NCBI GenBank assembly: GCA_902826225.1
Contig: CADEED010000017.1
Coordinates: 1-48,989 of the forward strand
Reading direction: 5' to 3'
Length of the DNA: 48,989 bases
DNA from: an uncultured Pseudomonadota bacterium
GTDB taxonomy: Bacteria > Pseudomonadota > Gammaproteobacteria > Steroidobacterales > Steroidobacteraceae
A program made the translations under genes and the position numbers. Below, piece by piece: positions 45,582-48,989 of the stretch; position 1 is the first letter of the stretch; every line of letters begins with the position of its first letter. Under the pieces are notes generated by a model, which had not been told where the DNA came from, searched no databases, and saw only the letters and a program-made list of their open reading frames with translations.

Positions 45582-46121
45582 TCAGTTGCGGCGCGCGGGG
45601 GAGTTCAGCGACGGCCGCTGCACGTGGAACGTGGAGCTCACACTGCAGAGCGACTGGCCGAAGGAGTCGCGGACGGTCATCGAAATCGTGTGCGAGCCTC
45701 GGTAGACCTCGGTCAGCGTCGCGCCGCGGGAGTTCGGACCACCCGGAATGGGTTGCCCGTCGACCGTGACCGACAAGGTGTGCGCAGGCTGCAGGTCCGG
45801 GCTGAGCTCGACCCGGATCGTCACGCTCTCCGGATTCACGAACGTCGAGTCGTTCGCGGGCGAGATCGTGCAGCTCGAATAGCGGAAGTCGCTCATCTGA
45901 TCGAGCAGCTGCTGTTCGCGCGGGCCGTTCGACGCCGGCGCCGTGATGGTGGGCTGCTGGTTCGAATAGGTCTGCGCGGACTCGAGGTCCACCGGCTTTC
46001 CGCCGGGGATCGGCCGGTCCGAGTACGTCTTGGTGCCGTCCTTCTCGACGCGCACATACGTCGTCGCGAACGCGGCGCTCGCGATCAGCGAGGCGAGCAA
46101 TATGACAACTGCGCGATTCAT
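45582..46121 (-). CDS. exported DUF4124 protein
   Basis: 179 residues from ATG 46121. MNRAVVILLASLIASAAFATT is a signal peptide; the DUF4124 domain follows (YVRVEKDGTKTYSDRPIPGG). The C-terminal half (TISPANDSTFVNPESVTIRVELSPDLQPAHTLSVTVDGQ) looks like an Ig-like beta domain. Function unknown, but this gene lies between glnA and ntrB in many gammaproteobacteria, as here. TATGCT lies 8 nt before the ATG and no SD is seen. A longer frame to 46310 has no signal peptide. Confidence 0.85.
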   Translation of the reverse strand: MNRAVVILLASLIASAAFATTYVRVEKDGTKTYSDRPIPGGKPVDLESAQTYSNQQPTITAPASNGPREQQLLDQMSDFRYSSCTISPANDSTFVNPESVTIRVELSPDLQPAHTLSVTVDGQPIPGGPNSRGATLTEVYRGSHTISMTVRDSFGQSLCSVSSTFHVQRPSLNSPARRN

Positions 46122-46281
46122 GGGGAGGCAGCATACCGCCTGCACCTGAATCCAACCAAAACGCAGGCCGCATAACGGGGCGACAGCGCCAGAAAGGCGC
46201 TGTCGCCCGTGAATCGACCGCGTGCGCGGCCCGGAAACCGCCTTCGCCTGCTCCTGCGGCAACCGGCGTGCGCACGGTGCC

Positions 46282-47691
46282 TCAGCAGCTGTAGTACATG
46301 TCGAACTCAACCGGATGAGTGGACATGCGGAAGCGCGTGACTTCCTGGGTCTTCAGACCGATGTAGGCGTCGATCAGGTCGTTGGTGAATACGCCGCCGC
46401 GCGTCAGGAACTCGCGATCCTTGTCGAGGTTCTCGAGCGCCATGTCGAGCGAGTGGCAGACCTGCGGAATGTGCTTCTCTTCCTCGGGCTCGAGGTCGTA
46501 GAGATCCTTGTCCGCCGGCTCGCCCGGGTGAATCTTGTTCTGAATGCCGTCGAGCCCGGCCATCATCATCGCGGCGAACGCGAAGTATGGATTCGCTGCC
46601 GAATCCGGGAAGCGCACTTCGATTCGGCGCGCCTTGGGATTCGCGACCCACGGAATGCGGATCGACGCCGAGCGGTTGCGCGCGGAGTAAGCCAGCATCA
46701 CGGGCGCCTCGAAGCCGGGGACGAGACGCTTGTAGCTGTTCGTGCCCGGGTTCGTGAACGCGTTGATCGCCTTCGCGTGTTTGATGATGCCGCCGATGTA
46801 GTACAGGGCCGTCTCGGAGAGACCGCCGTACTTGTCACCCGCGAACAGCGCGGTGCCCGCCTTCTGCAGCGACTGGTGCACGTGCATGCCCGAGCCGTTG
46901 TCGCCGACCAGCGGCTTCGGCATGAACGTCGCCGATTTGCCGTAGCTGTGTGCGACGTTGTGGATCGCGTACTTGAGGATCTGTACCTCGTCGGCCTTCT
47001 TCACGAGGCCGCCGGGGCCGACCCCGATTTCGCACTGCCCGCCCGTCGCCACTTCATGGTGGTGCACTTCGACCTTGAGACCCATCTCCTCGAGGGCGTC
47101 GCACATCGCACCGCGAATGTCCTGGAAGGCGTCGACCGGAGGCACGGGGAAGTAGCCGCCCTTCAAGCCGGGACGATGACCCTTGTTGCCCTCGGGGAAA
47201 GCCGTGTTGCTGTTCCACGCGCCCTGCACGGAGTCGATGTGGTACGAGGATTCGTTGAGACCGCTGTTCCAGCGGACACTGTCGAAGATGAAGAATTCGT
47301 TCTCGGGTCCGAAGAGCGCGCCGTCGGCGATGCCCGTGGACTTGAGGTACGCCTCGGCGCGTTTGCCGAGCGAACGCGGATCGCGTTCATAGCCCTGCAT
47401 CGTGGCCGGCTCGATGATGTCGCAACGGATGTTGACCGTCGTTTGTTCGAAGAAAGGGTCGATGACGGCCGTCGTCGGATCGAGCGACAGGATCATGTCG
47501 GACTCGTTGATACCCTTCCAACCTGCGATCGACGAGCCGTCGAACATCTTGCCGTCGCGAAACAGGTCTTCATCGACGAGTGCAGCCGGGATCGTGACGT
47601 GTTGTTCTTTACCGCGCGTGTCGGTGAAGCGAAGGTCGGCGTACCGAACTTCCTTGTCTTTGATCAGCTTGATGACATCTGCCGCTTTCAT
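46282..47691 (-). CDS. glnA: glutamine synthetase type I
   Basis: 469 residues, normal for GSI. Blocks: [67 protein letters not shown], the ATP/Glu site [24 protein letters not shown], and [15 protein letters not shown], which carries the conserved adenylylation tyrosine (NLYDLPPEE type). It makes glutamine from glutamate and ammonia. A sigma54 promoter lies upstream, so control by NtrBC and by adenylylation is expected. Confidence 0.98.
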   Translation of the reverse strand: MKAADVIKLIKDKEVRYADLRFTDTRGKEQHVTIPAALVDEDLFRDGKMFDGSSIAGWKGINESDMILSLDPTTAVIDPFFEQTTVNIRCDIIEPATMQGYERDPRSLGKRAEAYLKSTGIADGALFGPENEFFIFDSVRWNSGLNESSYHIDSVQGAWNSNTAFPEGNKGHRPGLKGGYFPVPPVDAFQDIRGAMCDALEEMGLKVEVHHHEVATGGQCEIGVGPGGLVKKADEVQILKYAIHNVAHSYGKSATFMPKPLVGDNGSGMHVHQSLQKAGTALFAGDKYGGLSETALYYIGGIIKHAKAINAFTNPGTNSYKRLVPGFEAPVMLAYSARNRSASIRIPWVANPKARRIEVRFPDSAANPYFAFAAMMMAGLDGIQNKIHPGEPADKDLYDLEPEEEKHIPQVCHSLDMALENLDKDREFLTRGGVFTNDLIDAYIGLKTQEVTRFRMSTHPVEFDMYYSC

Positions 47692-47732
47692 TGTGGGAAA
47701 TCCTCTGGAAGGGGTTTGAGCCTGGGTCGCAA

Positions 47733-47748
47733 TGCATTCGCTGTGCCA
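47733..47748 (-). promoter_or_regulatory. sigma54 (-24/-12) promoter of glnA
   Basis: Minus strand TGGCACAGCGAATGCA: -24 TGGCAC and -12 ATGCA (consensus TTGCA), with 10 nt between GG and GC, the strict sigma54 spacing. The predicted start is near 47722, 31 nt before the glnA ATG. NtrB and NtrC are encoded downstream. Confidence 0.8.
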
Positions 47749-47832
47749 GGACAGGAAGTCTTTTAAATCAAAGGGTTAACACTCGAAGCGTCCCCGGCGT
47801 GCTCAGTCTTGGTGCGCTCGCACGCGAGTTTG

Positions 47833-47844
47833 CCCCAATTGGGG
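47833..47844. promoter_or_regulatory. palindrome upstream of glnA, possible activator site
   Basis: CCCCAATTGGGG is a perfect 12-bp palindrome inside TTGCCCCAATTGGGGTCGCA, centred about 116 nt upstream of the predicted glnA start. The distance suits an NtrC enhancer, but the match to TGCACC-N5-GGTGCA is only partial. Confidence 0.35.
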
Positions 47845-47876
47845 TCGCAAAATCGGGCCAGCTTTGAACTTCGCAC

Positions 47877-47904
47877 TTGCATGAAGCGAACAAATGTCTA
47901 TATA
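47877..47904 (+). promoter_or_regulatory. promoter of the toxin-antitoxin operon
   Basis: TTGCAT (47877-47882) and TATATA (47899-47904) are 16 nt apart on the plus strand in the most AT-rich stretch of the window. CATATATG (47927-47934) and two TAGTG words (47912, 47922) follow before the SD and could be the antitoxin operator. Confidence 0.5.
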
Positions 47905-47948
47905 TGTACCCTAGTGAATTATAGTGCATATATGAACTGGAGACCTTG

Positions 47949-48356
47949 ATGGCCATTACGCACGCCACTCCAATCAGATCCACCCAGACGTCGCGCTCGT
48001 CGACACTCGGCGGCGCCGGCCTCCGAGCCTTCGCGAACATCGCGGAGGCCTGGCGGCTCAGCGTCGCGGAGCAGCTCACGTTGTTAGGCATCGCGTCGCG
48101 TTCCACCTTCTTCAAGTGGAAGCGCGAGCGCGATCCGAAATTGCCCTCGGACACGCTCGAGCGCCTTTCTTACCTGCTCGGCATTTACAAGTCATTGCAG
48201 ATCCTCCTGCCCGAGGCGAAGGCGGCGGACGAGTGGGTGCGCCGTCCCAATGCCGAACCCATCTTCGGGGGGCGCTCCGCGCTCGATCGCATGCTGTCCG
48301 GGCAGGTCGCCGACCTGTACGTCGTGCGGCAATACCTCGACGCCCAACGTGGATAG
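47949..48356 (+). CDS. MbcA/ParS/Xre-type antitoxin (DUF2384)
   Basis: 135 residues from ATG 47949 (GGAG 6 nt upstream). An N-terminal Xre-like helix-turn-helix (AFANIAEAWRLSVAEQLTLLGIASRSTFFKWKRE) is followed by the C-terminal toxin-binding domain with ERLSYLLGIYKSLQILLP and the signature WVRRPNAEPIFGGRSALDRML (W-xxPN-x-F-G-SALD-ML). It should bind and neutralise the RES toxin downstream and repress its own operon. A TTA codon occurs in LTLLGIA. Confidence 0.93.
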   Translation: MAITHATPIRSTQTSRSSTLGGAGLRAFANIAEAWRLSVAEQLTLLGIASRSTFFKWKRERDPKLPSDTLERLSYLLGIYKSLQILLPEAKAADEWVRRPNAEPIFGGRSALDRMLSGQVADLYVVRQYLDAQRG

Positions 48357-48384
48357 GCCCGGCTGACGGGCGCGGATACCGCGG

Positions 48385-48989
48385 ATGGTCAATCCCTCTT
48401 CCATCACCGTGCGACCGGTGAGGTTCGCACCGTGCCACCGCATCGTCGCGAGCCGGCTGCCGACGATCCACCTGTTCGAACGGGTCGCCGTGCCGGCGGA
48501 CTGGGATGCGCTGTACGAGCTGGAATCGCGCACCAATCCGCGGCTGCGCAACGAAGTCGGCGATCTCTCGCTCGTGCCGGTCGCGGAGCGCGTGGGCGGT
48601 CCGAACGCCTCCATCGTGATGGCGCCGTTCACGCATCTCGGTCCGCAGGGCACGCGATTCACCGACGGCCGCTTCGGCGCGTACTACGCCGCGGAGTCCG
48701 TCGAAACGGCCATCGCCGAAACACGTTTCCACAGCGAGCGCTTTCTGCGCGCGACGAACCAGCCGCCCATCGAGCAGGAGAAGCGCTGCTATCTCGCCGA
48801 CGTCGTGTGCGCGATGCACGATCTGCGCGGCCGCAAGCTCGAACTCGCGGACATCTACGATCCCTCGACGAACTACGTGTCGTCGCAGCGCCTGGGCCGT
48901 TCACTGCGCGACGCCGGCTCGAACGGCATCGCGTTCGACAGCGTGCGCACCATCGCCCCGCCCGCTCCCGCCGCGGAAGCCGAAACGCC
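48385..48989 (+). CDS. RES domain toxin (3' end cut by window edge)
   Basis: 201 codons are visible from ATG 48385, the first start after an in-frame stop at 48364. The RES fold is seen in RIVASRLPTIHLFERVA, RFTDGRFGAYYAAESVETAI (conserved Arg, Tyr and Glu) and the later LGRSLRDAGSNGIAFDSVR with the conserved Ser. RES toxins paired with Xre/MbcA/ParS antitoxins degrade NAD+ or ADP-ribosylate targets; which applies is unknown. It lies 28 nt after the antitoxin. The end of the gene is outside the window. Confidence 0.9.
   Translation, partial: MVNPSSITVRPVRFAPCHRIVASRLPTIHLFERVAVPADWDALYELESRTNPRLRNEVGDLSLVPVAERVGGPNASIVMAPFTHLGPQGTRFTDGRFGAYYAAESVETAIAETRFHSERFLRATNQPPIEQEKRCYLADVVCAMHDLRGRKLELADIYDPSTNYVSSQRLGRSLRDAGSNGIAFDSVRTIAPPAPAAEAET

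Noticed and set aside
47807..47823. TGGTGC and GCAC words upstream of glnA as an NtrC site.
   Set aside because: The half-sites face the wrong way relative to each other and have the wrong spacing.

Overview
The window is GC-rich, gene-dense chromosomal DNA from a gammaproteobacterium. This follows from gene order: rsmG-parA-parB-atpIBEFHA (the classic oriC-proximal block), yibN-grxC-secB-gpsA, glnA-DUF4124-ntrB-ntrC and tatABC all keep the order known from that class. A deep-branching, GC-rich lineage (Steroidobacter/Nevskia/Xanthomonas-like) is an inference. No tRNA, rRNA, CRISPR array, transposase or prophage gene was seen.

Layout. 1-13142 is one long minus-strand directon. Read 5' to 3' it runs: small lipoprotein, acuI, prpB, prpC, guanidine-II riboswitch + sugE, prpD, rsmG, a metallophosphoesterase, parA, a GNAT acetyltransferase, parB, a DUF6250-like lipoprotein, then the ATP synthase operon (atpI-B-E-F-H-A) behind a strong sigma70-type promoter. 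The prp genes with acuI form a propionate/acryloyl-CoA (2-methylcitrate) pathway. 13193-22967 holds gor (plus), a CxxC membrane protein, a branched-chain 2-oxoacid dehydrogenase operon (E1alpha, E1beta, E2), a DUF2269/MBL pair, a divergent S9 peptidase and a diheme cytochrome c. The oxoacid dehydrogenase can yield propionyl-CoA from valine and isoleucine, which the prp genes can consume.

23055-31698 is on the plus strand: dtd, tatABC, then a tightly coupled peptide-use cassette (POT transporter, M2/ACE-like lipoprotein peptidase, OPT transporter) and an EamA exporter. 31729-38774 is minus: an exported protein, a holin-like membrane protein, SRPBCC, DedA, CtpA protease, a GGDEF-EAL protein and EnvC. 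38857-41103 is yibN-grxC-secB-gpsA. trmL (minus) overlaps the gpsA 3' end, pyrD (class 1B type) is divergent from it, and a 52-residue membrane peptide that is easily missed lies at 42557-42715. 43012-47691 is the nitrogen block ntrC, ntrB, DUF4124, glnA with a sigma54 promoter. The window ends in an MbcA/ParS/Xre-RES toxin-antitoxin pair, with the toxin cut by the window edge.

The most notable non-coding signals are four: a two-hairpin guanidine-II (mini-ykkC) riboswitch in front of sugE inside the prp operon; two long inverted repeats built on the core GGGGTCAGAYC with a compensatory base change; a recurring arrangement in which SD-less genes carry a -10-like TANNNT hexamer 5-8 nt before the ATG (candidate leaderless mRNAs); and the sigma54 promoter of glnA.
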